NCBI GenBank assembly: GCA_001875255.1 | Contig: MJAN01000001.1 | Location: 186,001 to 250,000 of the forward strand | Direction of reading: 5' to 3' | DNA from: Candidatus Sabulitectum silens | Lineage (GTDB): Bacteria; Fermentibacterota; Fermentibacteria; Fermentibacterales; JCC-6 | Length of the DNA stretch: 64,000 nucleotides | Shown here: in pieces, positions 19,917 to 28,231 of the stretch | How the letters are laid out: every line of letters starts with the position of its first letter | Numbering within the stretch: the first letter of the stretch is position 1 | Translations under genes and position numbers: made by a program | Notes under the pieces: generated by a model | Seen by the model: the letters and a program-made list of their open reading frames with translations, nothing else | Databases searched by the model: none | What the model was told of the DNA's origin: nothing

Positions 19917-20108
19917 TCATCCCACCGGTGTCGAAATCGGGATAGTGCTTTTCAGGCAGTCGGAGCAGAGGCTGTGGCTGAACTGGGCGGTGGAATGGCT
20001 TGAAATGTAGCTCTCGATCTGCTGCCAGTAGCCCTCGTCGTCCCTTATCCTTTTGCAGGAAGGACAGAGAGTAAAATTGACTCTTATTTCTTTAAGCGTT
20101 TCCTTCAC
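19917..20108 (-). CDS. 63-residue protein with CxxC...CxxC zinc-type motif
   Basis: Small protein starting with GTG at 20108. It carries CPSCKRIRDDEGYWQQIESY and HSTAQFSHSLCSDCL, the cysteine/histidine module normally found at the extreme C-terminus of PAS/GAF or response-regulator proteins (where it reads PICASCKKIRDD). Here it is free-standing: only about ten residues of the preceding helix (KETLKEIRV) remain, and 31 bp upstream another gene ends. It is either a genuine solo module or a remnant of a decayed regulator. It lies 4 bp upstream of the glycosyltransferase start and may be co-transcribed with it. Confidence 0.6.
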   Translation of the reverse strand: MKETLKEIRVNFTLCPSCKRIRDDEGYWQQIESYISSHSTAQFSHSLCSDCLKSTIPISTPVG

Positions 20109-20122
20109 GGTATCAGAGTGTG

Positions 20123-20138
20123 CCGCCTACAGAGGCGG
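20123..20138. other. Short perfect hairpin after lipoprotein stop codon
   Basis: CCGCCT (20123-20128) pairs with AGGCGG (20133-20138) around an ACAG loop. It abuts the TAA of the minus-strand lipoprotein gene. No T-run follows, so it may stabilise a transcript end or be a weak or Rho-assisted terminator before the 63-residue gene. Confidence 0.35.
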
Positions 20139-20450
20139 TTACATGGGCGCCTGGCTGGTTGCCCTTTTGAAAACACTGCCGTCTTCATAGATGGTGACGG
20201 TTACTGAACCGCTTTCCCCTCTGTTGTAGGCCGAAAGGTAGACATAGTCGCCGGGATCGGCGGACAGGTTAACCGACCAGGGCAGGGGAATGGCTGAAAG
20301 CTGGGAAATGCCGCCGTTCAGGTTCTCGTATGTGATGTTCACCAGTTCCGCGGACCCGGTAACCTCGTAGCGAAGATCGATGGAGGAGTCGAAGGGGTTG
20401 GAACATGACGAGGCGAAACCCATTATGAGGAGAAGAACGATTACTTTCAT
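20139..20450 (-). CDS. Small lipoprotein with MmpS-like beta domain
   Basis: About 103 residues from ATG 20450, preceded by AAGGTGG and by a good promoter. The signal KVIVLLLIMGFASSCSNPF carries a lipobox cysteine. The mature part is one beta-sandwich domain (RYEVTGSAELVNITYENLNG, IPLPWSVNLSADPGDYVYLS, ESGSVTVTIYEDG) resembling the MmpS/transport-accessory-like domain found in many small lipoproteins. A longer upstream extension is open but lacks a signal peptide. Role unknown. Confidence 0.75.
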   Translation of the reverse strand: MKVIVLLLIMGFASSCSNPFDSSIDLRYEVTGSAELVNITYENLNGGISQLSAIPLPWSVNLSADPGDYVYLSAYNRGESGSVTVTIYEDGSVFKRATSQAPM

Positions 20451-20472
20451 ATACCACCTTTGCTTCTGCCTT

Positions 20473-20501
20473 ATTATACAAATGTGCCCCCGCTTTTTCC
20501 A
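20473..20501 (-). promoter_or_regulatory. Sigma-70-type promoter for the small lipoprotein
   Basis: Minus strand: -10 box TATAAT is a perfect match (20473-20478). The -35 box is TGGAAA (20496-20501), four of six consensus bases, with a 17-bp spacer. It is about 23 bp upstream of the ATG with its ribosome site. This is the best -10 seen in the window. Confidence 0.65.
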
Positions 20502-20517
20502 CAGGGAAGGGAAAACA

Positions 20518-21876
20518 GTGAGATCAAACCTTGTTTCCGGAATGACCGTTCTGATACTGGCATGCAACGCCTATGGCGCCTTCTACCGCTACATAGACCT
20601 TACCCCGACCATGGAGATACTTACCCGGGGTGAAGTGGAAGCCGACCTGGCTCCCTTCATCAGGTGCTTCGAGGTGATCCGGGGAGGGGATTCCCTGACG
20701 GTAAGGGGGCTGGACCGGGGCTCACCGGTATCAGTTTTTGGCCTTGCCAATGAACTGGTGGTGGTAGCGGAGATTCCGTGGTGCGGTGGATAATGGACGA
20801 TCTCACTTACCATATTGAACTGGACGCCGGCGGACGGCCCCATATGCTTTCCCGGCTCGGCCCGGAGGGTGAACCCCTTCCCGGTTCCGACGGAGCAGCT
20901 TCGTGGAATGGGTCTGGCTTGATGATTCCACCGTAAGGGTGTATTCACTTGACCCTCAATGGAGCGCCTTCCAGTGAAGCTTTCTCCCATTTACTCCGGC
21001 AGGGCGGTGAGGATCTCCGAGAACGGCGAACTGGAGAACTTCTACTGGCAGCCGGTTATCGCCCGGGGCTTTGAGTACACCCTTGATGAAGATCACCGGG
21101 CCATTGCGAAAAGGGCGGTGGACGGCGAAGGGAACACCGTGCTCACCGCCGACGGCATGCGGGAAACACGCTATATCCATGATCCCATGGGAAACACCGT
21201 TTCCACCGCCTATTATGACCGCCTGGGCAGACTGCTTCCCGTGGAGTACGTTCTTCCCCTGGAGGGGAACTGGGAGTTCGACAGCCTTGGTGTGGTGCTG
21301 AACGGAGCCGAAACGGCCTTCGTGGAGAGGGAGTACGATCAAAACGGGCTGTATGTTTCCGAGAGGAACATCGGGGTGAACGGTGAACCGGTGGCGGATC
21401 CCCAGGGGAGGGTCCTTATACTTTACCTCCGTGACCCCCTTGGCGGGATCGCGGAATCCACCTGGTTCGGTATTCATGGAGAGCCGGTGGAGGTGGCCGG
21501 TGTGTGGGCCACCAGGAGAACCTTCGATGACATGGGAAGGGTTCTGGAAACCACCACCTGGAACGCCCACGGCGAGATCACAGAGTTCCCGGGAGGTTTC
21601 GCCCGGACCAGGTTCAGCTACCATCCCGAAGAACCTGAGGATGATATCCTATTACGACCGGGAGAACAGGCCTGTGATGAACACGGTGATGGGATGCCAC
21701 GGCAGGGAGCACACCTATGACCACCGGGCAACCTCGTGGAGGTCCTGTTCCTGGATACCGCCCTGGAGCCGGTGGAGAACGCCGCCGGTTATGCCAGTGT
21801 TGTTTATGAATACAATGAGAAGGGAGAACTGGTCCGGGAGGTTCTCTACGGCATCCGGGGAGAACAGTTGAACTGA
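20518..21876 (+). CDS. Secreted protein with YD/MORN-like repeats (several frameshifts)
   Basis: About 450 residues from GTG 20518 (AGGGAAGGG upstream). The signal-like N-terminus SNLVSGMTVLILACNAYGAF is followed by a globular part (EADLAPFIRCFEVIRGGDSL, VVRWIMDDLTYHIELDAGG). A run of repeats follows in which each unit holds an aromatic-Asp-x-x-Gly turn: RYIHDPMGNTVSTAYYD, REYDQNGLYVSERNIGVNGE, RTFDDMGRVLETTTWNAHGE, SYYDRENRPV and YEYNEKGELVREVLYGIRGE. This resembles RHS/YD or MORN-type toothpick repeats. Breaks lie near 20770, 20900, 20965, 21640 and 21722. The 3' end overlaps the convergent histidine kinase by 31 bp. Function not known. Confidence 0.58.
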
Positions 21877-23987
21877 AGCCACTTCGCAATTATGGACAGA
21901 AGGCCTTCCCTGGTGAAGGGCTTCGCCAGACAGTCGGAAATCCCCGCTTTACGGTACATTGAGTGGTGGTCGGTCATGGTGTGACCGGTGGTGGCGATTA
22001 TGGGCATGGTGTACCCCATCTCCCTGATCCTCTTCGAAGCTTCCATTCCGTCCATCAACGGCATCTGAATGTCCATCAGGATAATCTGGAAGGGTTCCTC
22101 CTGCACAAGGTTCAGTGCTTCCTCGCCGTTGACGGCGCAACGGAAAGCTATCCCGGCGCTCTTGAGGAAATGTCCGGTGATCTCCCTTATGGTTTCCAGG
22201 TCCTCCACCACGAGGACCTTCATGCCCTTGAACAGAGCTGAATACCCCTCTGCCTCCGGCTTTTCATCCGGCGGGTCAGCCGGGATTTCAAAGGGGATCC
22301 GGAAGGTAAACAACGATCCCCCCGCCGGACGGTTCTTTACTGAGATATTGCCCTTCATCTCAGTTACCAGCCTTGAGCATATCGTAAGCCCGAGACCGGT
22401 TCCCCCGTGGTTCTCGGTCAGCGAAGGGTTTATCTGATGAAAGGGCTTGAAGAGCTGCTGAATCTCGTTTTCCGGTATGCCCCTTCCCGTATCCTCTACG
22501 GAGAACTCTATCAGTGCGGAATCGGCGGATCGTTCCGGCGACTCCAGACTTATCCTGATAGTTCCCCTTGATGTGAACTTGATCCCGTTGGAAACGAGGT
22601 TCCGAAGGATCTGGCCCACCCTGACAGGGTCCCCCAGCAGCCGGGAGGGGATATTGTCACCCTTCTTTGTCTGAATGGTCAGCCCCTTGGCCTCCGCCAT
22701 TTCGTTGAACATCTCGGCTGTTTCCTCAAGAACCTCCGCCAGATCGAAGGGGATCCTGTTCAGAACGAACTTTCCCGCTTCGATCCTGGAGAAGTCAAGT
22801 ATGTCCACTATTATCCCAAGAAGAGATCTGGTTGAGGAGAAGGCCTTTTCAAGGGCATCGGTCTGGTCCGGTCGCGGTTCCTCTTCAAGGAGGATCTGCA
22901 GCATTCCCATGATGATGTTCAGTGGGGTGCGTATCTCATGGCTCATCATGGCCAGGAAGATGCTTTTTGCCCTGTCGGAGGCTTCCGCGGCGTCCCTGGC
23001 CCTCTGAAGATCAATGTTCTTCAACCTGTAGAGCTCCGCCTCGCTCTCCCTGGACCTGGCTTCGAATTCCGCCTTCAGCAGTGCTATTTTCAGGTTCTGT
23101 CTCTCCGCCAGGATTTCGTTCTGGAGTGCCCACTGCTTTCTGCCGAAGGCCAGGGCTTCCCGGTAGTTCCCGGTTTCCTCACAGAATTCGGTGAAGTTCT
23201 CCAGGATCTGGATATGGAGATCGGTGCTGTCCATCTCCTCCGCCATTGCCAGGGCTTTACGGAACAGCTTCTCCGCTTCGTCGGTCTGGCCCGCTGCTCC
23301 ACGGACCTGGGCGAGGGTCTTGAGGGCAACTGCCTCCACATAGGGGTAGCCGTTGTTCACACCGAACCGCAGAGCCCTTTCGCCGTAGGCGTCGGCCTCC
23401 TCCAGCCGCCGGGCCTTGATGGCCATGGCGGCGGTGTTCAGAAGGGAAATTGAGGTCTGACTGGCGTTTCCAGCCCTTTCGAACAGCTCAAGTGACCGGC
23501 TGTAATAATCGTAGGCCTCAGCATAGCATTCCCGCTCTTCCAGGTTGAGGGCGAGGTTGTTAAGTCCCCGGGCCTTTTCTTCGGGTTTTCCGATCCTGTC
23601 AGCAAGTTCGATGGTGCGTCTGGCGTATTGTATCCCGTTTTCGGTGTCCCCCAGACGGCAGTAGATAAGTGAAAGATTGCTGCTGAGGGAACACAGTTTC
23701 TCCGGTTCGCTTTCCCCGTCGAGGAGGGACATGGCTTCCAGGGAATGTTCAAGGGCTTTTTCATAGTTTCCCTTCATTCCCCAGTAGATGCCCTTCAGCT
23801 GGTGACAGCGAAAGATCCCGCTTCTGGAGGAGTGCTTCAAGGAAAGCTCCAGGGCCTCGCCCACCAGTTCCATCATCCTGTCGGGGTCTTTCAGATGCAG
23901 AGCATAAGCGTAATCCAGCAGGGGAGGAATGCGCTCCTCCCCTGCGGCGGTCTTCAGTGTTTCCTCAAGCTCTTCCGGGTCGGTCAC
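21846..23987 (-). CDS. TPR-containing hybrid sensor histidine kinase/response regulator
   Basis: Intact 713-residue soluble protein. The N-terminal half is made of TPR repeats (ALEHSLEAMSLLDGESEPEK, YCRLGDTENGIQYARRTIEL, EKLFRKALAMAEEMD), then a coiled coil. HisKA follows with the phospho-acceptor in FLAMMSHEIRTPLNIIMGML, then HATPase (N-box LRNLVSNGIKFTSRG, G1 VEDTGRGIPENEI, G2 GGTGLGLTICSRLV), and a C-terminal receiver domain (VLVVEDLET, acceptor LMDIQMPLMDG, lysine LAKPFTR). There is no transmembrane segment, so sensing is cytoplasmic, probably through TPR partners. It starts with GTG 23987, 21 bp after the propeller lipoprotein stop, so the two may be co-expressed. Confidence 0.93.
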   Translation of the reverse strand: MTDPEELEETLKTAAGEERIPPLLDYAYALHLKDPDRMMELVGEALELSLKHSSRSGIFRCHQLKGIYWGMKGNYEKALEHSLEAMSLLDGESEPEKLCSLSSNLSLIYCRLGDTENGIQYARRTIELADRIGKPEEKARGLNNLALNLEERECYAEAYDYYSRSLELFERAGNASQTSISLLNTAAMAIKARRLEEADAYGERALRFGVNNGYPYVEAVALKTLAQVRGAAGQTDEAEKLFRKALAMAEEMDSTDLHIQILENFTEFCEETGNYREALAFGRKQWALQNEILAERQNLKIALLKAEFEARSRESEAELYRLKNIDLQRARDAAEASDRAKSIFLAMMSHEIRTPLNIIMGMLQILLEEEPRPDQTDALEKAFSSTRSLLGIIVDILDFSRIEAGKFVLNRIPFDLAEVLEETAEMFNEMAEAKGLTIQTKKGDNIPSRLLGDPVRVGQILRNLVSNGIKFTSRGTIRISLESPERSADSALIEFSVEDTGRGIPENEIQQLFKPFHQINPSLTENHGGTGLGLTICSRLVTEMKGNISVKNRPAGGSLFTFRIPFEIPADPPDEKPEAEGYSALFKGMKVLVVEDLETIREITGHFLKSAGIAFRCAVNGEEALNLVQEEPFQIILMDIQMPLMDGMEASKRIREMGYTMPIIATTGHTMTDHHSMYRKAGISDCLAKPFTREGLLSIIAKWLQFNCSPRMP

Positions 23988-24008
23988 CCTGCTTTTGATC
24001 TCCCTTTT

Positions 24009-25141
24009 CTATTCTTCGGGGATGCTGCCATGGAATACCCTGGGGTAGTCGTCGGCATTGGCGTCGAAGGCGAGGAAACCCTCTCCGCTGATCATCACCG
24101 CGAAGTAATCGGTGTTCCTGTCGGTATCGAGAACCGCGGTGAACAGGGGTTCCCCTGGAGGCTGTACACATCGAAGTAGGGCACGTTCTCGGTTCCCCGG
24201 TTTATCCATAGACGGTCGTAGTCGTCTACATAGAGGGCTCCGATGGCGGCCTTCCAGGGTTCCGGTTCCCAGTTCGCCATTTCAGCGGGCATGCCGTTGT
24301 TTATCATCTGCTGGTTTACGAACTCTCGCTCTTCGTCGATCTCATCCTGGGTTTTCTCCACCATCTGGTAGTCTTCCTTGGTGTAGGTGAAGAGTTCCTC
24401 ACCTTCTCCGCTCCAGGCGGTGAAGGTGTAATGGTCGGAATCCATTCCGGCGGTGAAAACAGTGCCGTCGGAGGCGGCGGAGAAGAAAACGATGTCTTCC
24501 CCCATGGAGCTCATGTCCGAGGGATCGAAGGGTGACATGTTCTCGTAGTAGACCACTTCGGGTTCGTTGCTGTCCATGGCCCACCTGGCAACCATGAAGC
24601 CCATGAGCATCTCGCTGCCTTCCTGGAGGAAGGTGGGCTTCATTCCAATGAAGGATGTGGTATCGATGGCGACTAGATTCGCCGGAGGCGAGGGGAAGAA
24701 GCCATCGAGTTTTCCCGTATGGGTGTAATTCTCGTCAAAGAATGCGAGTTTTCCCCCCATGGCGTCGGAAACGATCAGTGCTCCGTTGGGCTGGAAGGCC
24801 ATTCCGGCGGGAAGGAGGAACTCGCCGGGGCCGCTTCCATGGCGCCCCACGGACTGAAGGAACTCTCCCTCCGGGGAAAAAATCGAGACCGAGTGCTTCT
24901 GAATGTCAAGAACGGCGATGTTTCCAGAGGGTGTGTAGGCAACACCGGCTATGCCCCCGAAAACATAGTTGCTGTCACCCATTTCAATCCCGATGGAGTC
25001 GGCGATGGTGAGATATACATCGGCCTGGGGCACGGTTCGGACTTCCTGGCCGGTGGTTTCATCGGCATCCGGGGCACCTTCAGGATCGCCGCAGCCGGGA
25101 ATGAGTGCAATAAGCATTATCCCATAAAGAATGTACTTCAT
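24009..25141 (-). CDS. Six-bladed beta-propeller lipoprotein, NHL-like (one frameshift)
   Basis: About 377 residues. Lipoprotein signal KYILYGIMLIALIPGCGDP from ATG 25141 with GGAGGAG upstream. NHL/6-bladed propeller blades are visible: GIAGVAYTPSGNIAVLDIQK, HSVSIFSPEGEFLQSVGRHG, SGPGEFLLPAGMAFQPNGAL and LYVDDYDRLWINRG. The frame breaks near 24157 and continues EPLFTAVLDTDRNTDYFAVM to a TAG. The family resembles Bacteroidetes-type 6-bladed propeller lipoproteins. It lies directly upstream of the histidine kinase and could supply an envelope input, but the kinase has no periplasmic part, so this is speculative. Confidence 0.82.
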
Positions 25142-25267
25142 AAGCTCCTCCTTTTCATATGTCTGCCGGCCGGGGGTATCCCAACCGATGATTACATAAG
25201 TGTTTGCCAATATACACAAAAACCCGCTGAATTATCAACAAAGGAAAGGTGAAAGGATGCTCCGGAG

Positions 25268-25882
25268 TCAGAGCACCGAAGTGATGTTCAGCCAGGAGGT
25301 ATTCTCCCTGCCCAGGCCGTCGGTGGTTATCTTCATTTCAACGGTCTTGAAACCGGCGTCTTCCAGGAGGGATCTCCACCATTCAGATGGTTTCAGCGTG
25401 AAGGGTCTGCCATCCGGGGAGGGGTTTGTGTCCCGCTCGGTGCATACCGAAATGAAGAGGATCCCACCCGGTTCGGTGATGAGCTCGAGCTGCCTGGCGG
25501 TTTCCCTGATCTCTTCCGCGGACAGATGCATCAGGGCGGCTATGGAGTAGATGCCGGAAAACCTCCGACCCGCCCTGGCCATGCTGACCAGCCCCTCGGG
25601 GAACACCAGTTCCTCAAGACACCCCTGTAGCTCAGGATGAAGCTTCAAAGCCTCCCTGAGCATTTCCGGGCTGCCATCGGTGGCGGTCAGGCTGCCAATA
25701 CCGCCGTGCTTGACCAGGAAAGCCGCATCCCTGCCGGAGCCGCAGCCGAGTTCCAGGATCCTTCCCCGTCTTGTCATTGCCTCCCTGAGGTCCATCTGCA
25801 GCTTTGATACATCGGCGGATTCGTACCTTCCAGTCAGCTCCAGCGCATTCTTCCTGTAGTAGTGAATCGCTTCGCTATCCAT
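25268..25882 (-). CDS. Class I SAM-dependent methyltransferase, type 11
   Basis: 204 residues from ATG 25882 (GGGGGAAT upstream); a 222-residue reading exists but begins inside the racemase gene. Motif I is GRILELGCGSGRDAAFLVKH, the motif II-like acidic residue is in LTATDGSPEMLREAL, then GIYSIAALMHLSAEEI and PGGILFISVCTERDTNPSPD. It is like small-molecule methyltransferases often annotated TehB/UbiE-like. It starts 1 bp after the stop of alr, so it belongs to the amidohydrolase-racemase operon. Substrate unknown. Confidence 0.82.
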   Translation of the reverse strand: MDSEAIHYYRKNALELTGRYESADVSKLQMDLREAMTRRGRILELGCGSGRDAAFLVKHGGIGSLTATDGSPEMLREALKLHPELQGCLEELVFPEGLVSMARAGRRFSGIYSIAALMHLSAEEIRETARQLELITEPGGILFISVCTERDTNPSPDGRPFTLKPSEWWRSLLEDAGFKTVEMKITTDGLGRENTSWLNITSVL

Positions 25883-25883
25883 A

Positions 25884-27078
25884 TCATTCCCCCGGTTCCA
25901 CGGGGACCCTGGGAATGTCCGGGGGGATCTGCACAAGCACTTCGTAGTTGAGGTACTGTGAAAGGACCGAGAAAGAGTTAACTGTTATCTCCTGGCCGTC
26001 CTGGTGTCCGATGACAACAACTTCATCCCCCCGACGGCTTCCGGTATCTCCGTTACGTCGGCCATGAGCATGTTCATGTTCACCACGCCGGAAACAGTGG
26101 CGCGCTTGCCCTTTATGAGTACAAAACCGCAGTTGCTCAGGTCCCGTGAGAAACCATGGGAGTAACCAATGGGGATGGCGGCGAACCTGCTTTTCACCGT
26201 TGTGAGGCAGGAGTTACCGTAGCCCACGAAGTTCCCCGGTGGCACTGAGTGTATGGACATTACCTCGGTTTTCCAGGTCATGATCCTTTTCAGGGGGGAG
26301 GGGCCTTCACCGGATCCCCCCCGTCTTCGCCGCAGTAGTTGAGAAGGTAGTTCATCTTGGTTTCACTGGTTGGCCAGAAGCCGTAGAGGGCTATGCCCAC
26401 CCTGACCATGTCCATCCTTGTTTCCGGGTAGGTGAGGGTGGCGGCGGAACAGGCGGTGTGTTTTACACCGGGATCGATACCCAGGGAGCACATCAGGCTG
26501 CAGAGGCGGTTGAACTTCTCTATCTGTTTCTGTATTCGGTAATAGTTGGCGATGGATTCAGCCCCGGCGTAATGGGTGGCGGTTCCAACCACCTTTATCC
26601 GGTGGCCGTGCTCCTTGAGGATAACCGCCGCACGGGGCAGGTCCCTTTCCGTTAGCCCGGTTCGGTGGAATCCAGTTTCCAGCTCAAGGTGTACCTCCGC
26701 GGTTCTTCCCGCTCTTTCAGCTGCCCCGACGGCTGCCTCCAGCCTTTCCATACAGGTAATGTAGAATGAGATGCCGTTCTCGATCGCCCAGGGGAGGGCC
26801 TGATCTGAGATGTAGCCCATTATCATTATTCGGGTGTTCTTTCCCTTCACCGCAAGGGCGGTGCGGGCTTCGTCGGCGGAGAACACGGAAAAGTGGGTGA
26901 TCCCAGCTGCTTCCGCCATTGGAACGATCTGTCTTATTCCGTGGCCATATGCATTGCCCTTGATGACGAAGGAAAGTTCGCAGTTTTCCCCTATCAAATC
27001 CCGGAAGAAAGCTGCGTTATTCCTGAGATTAGCCGATGAAAGCTCTATTCTGGATGAGTGGAAGATGTTGTCGTTCAA
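25884..27078 (-). CDS. alr: Alanine racemase (two frameshifts)
   Basis: PLP enzyme interconverting L- and D-alanine for peptidoglycan, about 398 residues. The PLP lysine is in ELSFVIKGNAYGHGIRQIVP. Other family blocks are ELETGFHRTGL, HYAGAES, the DMVRVGIALYGFWPT motif and, after a break near 26285, SVPPGNFVGYGNSC, AAIPIGYSHGFSRDLSNCG and VSGVVNMNMLMADVT. The second break near 26030 restores GGDEVVVIGHQDG and the end IPRVPVEPGE. The start is TTG at 27078, overlapping the TGA of the upstream amidohydrolase; no ATG is suitably placed. The catalytic tyrosine region is GYGNSC, as expected. Confidence 0.92.
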
Positions 27079-28194
27079 GTGTTCAGTGTCCCTTCGATTA
27101 TGGCGGAGAAAATGTTCACTCCCGTTTCGATCAGCTGATCGGGAAAGTCAAACTCGGGGCTGTGCAGGGGGGTGAGTTCACACCTGAACCCAGGCCGAAA
27201 AGGGCTCCGCCGAACCTTCCGGTGAAGTGGCCGAAGTCTTCCGACCACGGGAAGGGCTTCCCCTGCTGTATTACTTCAAGGCCAAGACTCTCCGCTGCCA
27301 GTCTTACGGTTTTGTCCCCCTCGGCTGAGTTGACCGTAGGGGGGAACACCTCGGTGAATTCGGTGCGCAGTTTCAACCGGTGTCCGGCGGCGGTCCTTTC
27401 GACCACTTCCATGACCTCTTCGGCCAGGGAATCCATCAGGGGGCAGGTGGGAGCCCGAAGGGTGGCCATCACAACGGCGTTTTCCGGTGAGGTTCCGAAG
27501 GCCACTTCACCTATCATTGCATGGATCAGGGTTACGATAACGCCCTCTTCATGCCGGCAGATGGACTGGAAAGCCTGAATGAGCTCCGCCACCGCCGGCG
27601 CAGGGCTGATGCCCCTGAGGGGTTCCCGGCGTGGGAGCTTTTTCCGGTGAGCCTGAGGATGAGACCCTGGGATGCGTTTGCGAATGGACCTGAGGCGGTT
27701 ATAACGCTGTGCATGGGAAAACCCGGCAGGTTATGCAGGGCGAAAACGATATCCGGCTCGAAATCCTGGAATTTTTCGTCGGCAAGAACAGCAGCCGCCC
27801 CCTGCCCGGTTTCCTCCGCCGGCTGAAAGAGAAGCATTGCACAGCCCCGGTGAGGAGGGTTTCGGTGAAGCCAGGCGGCAACACCGGCCATGATTGCCAT
27901 GTGGCCGTCGTGGCCGCATTTATGCGATACTCCCGCGTTGGTGGACATATATGGTTCAGTGAGCTCCTCCTGAACCGGGACCGCATCGGTATCGCACCTG
28001 AGCAGGATCGATCTGCCCGGTTCGGCTCCGGAAAACACCGCCAGCATTCCCTTCCCGCCCAGGCCGGTGACCAGCCTGTCGGGCTTCTGTTCCGCAAGGA
28101 AAGCCCTGAGCTTTTCCGCTGTTCCCGCCTCGTTGCCGGATAGCTCCGGCTCACGGTGGAGGGCCCGTCTGAGTTCCCTAAGCTTTATTTCCAT
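27075..28194 (-). CDS. M20 family amidohydrolase (N-acyl amino acid amidohydrolase-like; two frameshifts)
   Basis: About 374 residues of the M20D/IAA-amidohydrolase type. The N-terminus MEIKLRELRRALHREPELSG fits the family start. Metal-binding and catalytic blocks are LRCDTDAVPVQEE, HKCGHDGHMAIMAGVAAWLH, LFQPAEETGQGA and FALHNLPGFP, with the lid domain GKSSHAGNPS. Breaks lie near 27618 and in a G6 run at 27167-27172; the end reads LHSPEFDFPDQLIETG. It hydrolyses an N-acylated or peptide-like substrate, possibly releasing an amino acid used by the racemase. ATGs at 28206 and 28200 are also in frame, but the promoter (28202-28229) favours 28194. Confidence 0.88.
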
Positions 28195-28201
28195 GGACAT
28201 C

Positions 28202-28229
28202 AACATATTGAACAGAAAGAGCCTGTCAA
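28202..28229 (-). promoter_or_regulatory. Promoter of the amidohydrolase-alr operon; possible leaderless start
   Basis: Minus strand: perfect -35 TTGACA (28224-28229), 16-bp spacer, -10 TATGTT (28202-28207). The -10 box sits only 7 bp from the ATG at 28194, where transcription should start. There is no Shine-Dalgarno sequence upstream of this gene. The promoter lies in the narrow gap between the stop of the secreted protein gene and the amidohydrolase. Confidence 0.5.
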
Positions 28230-28231
28230 CC

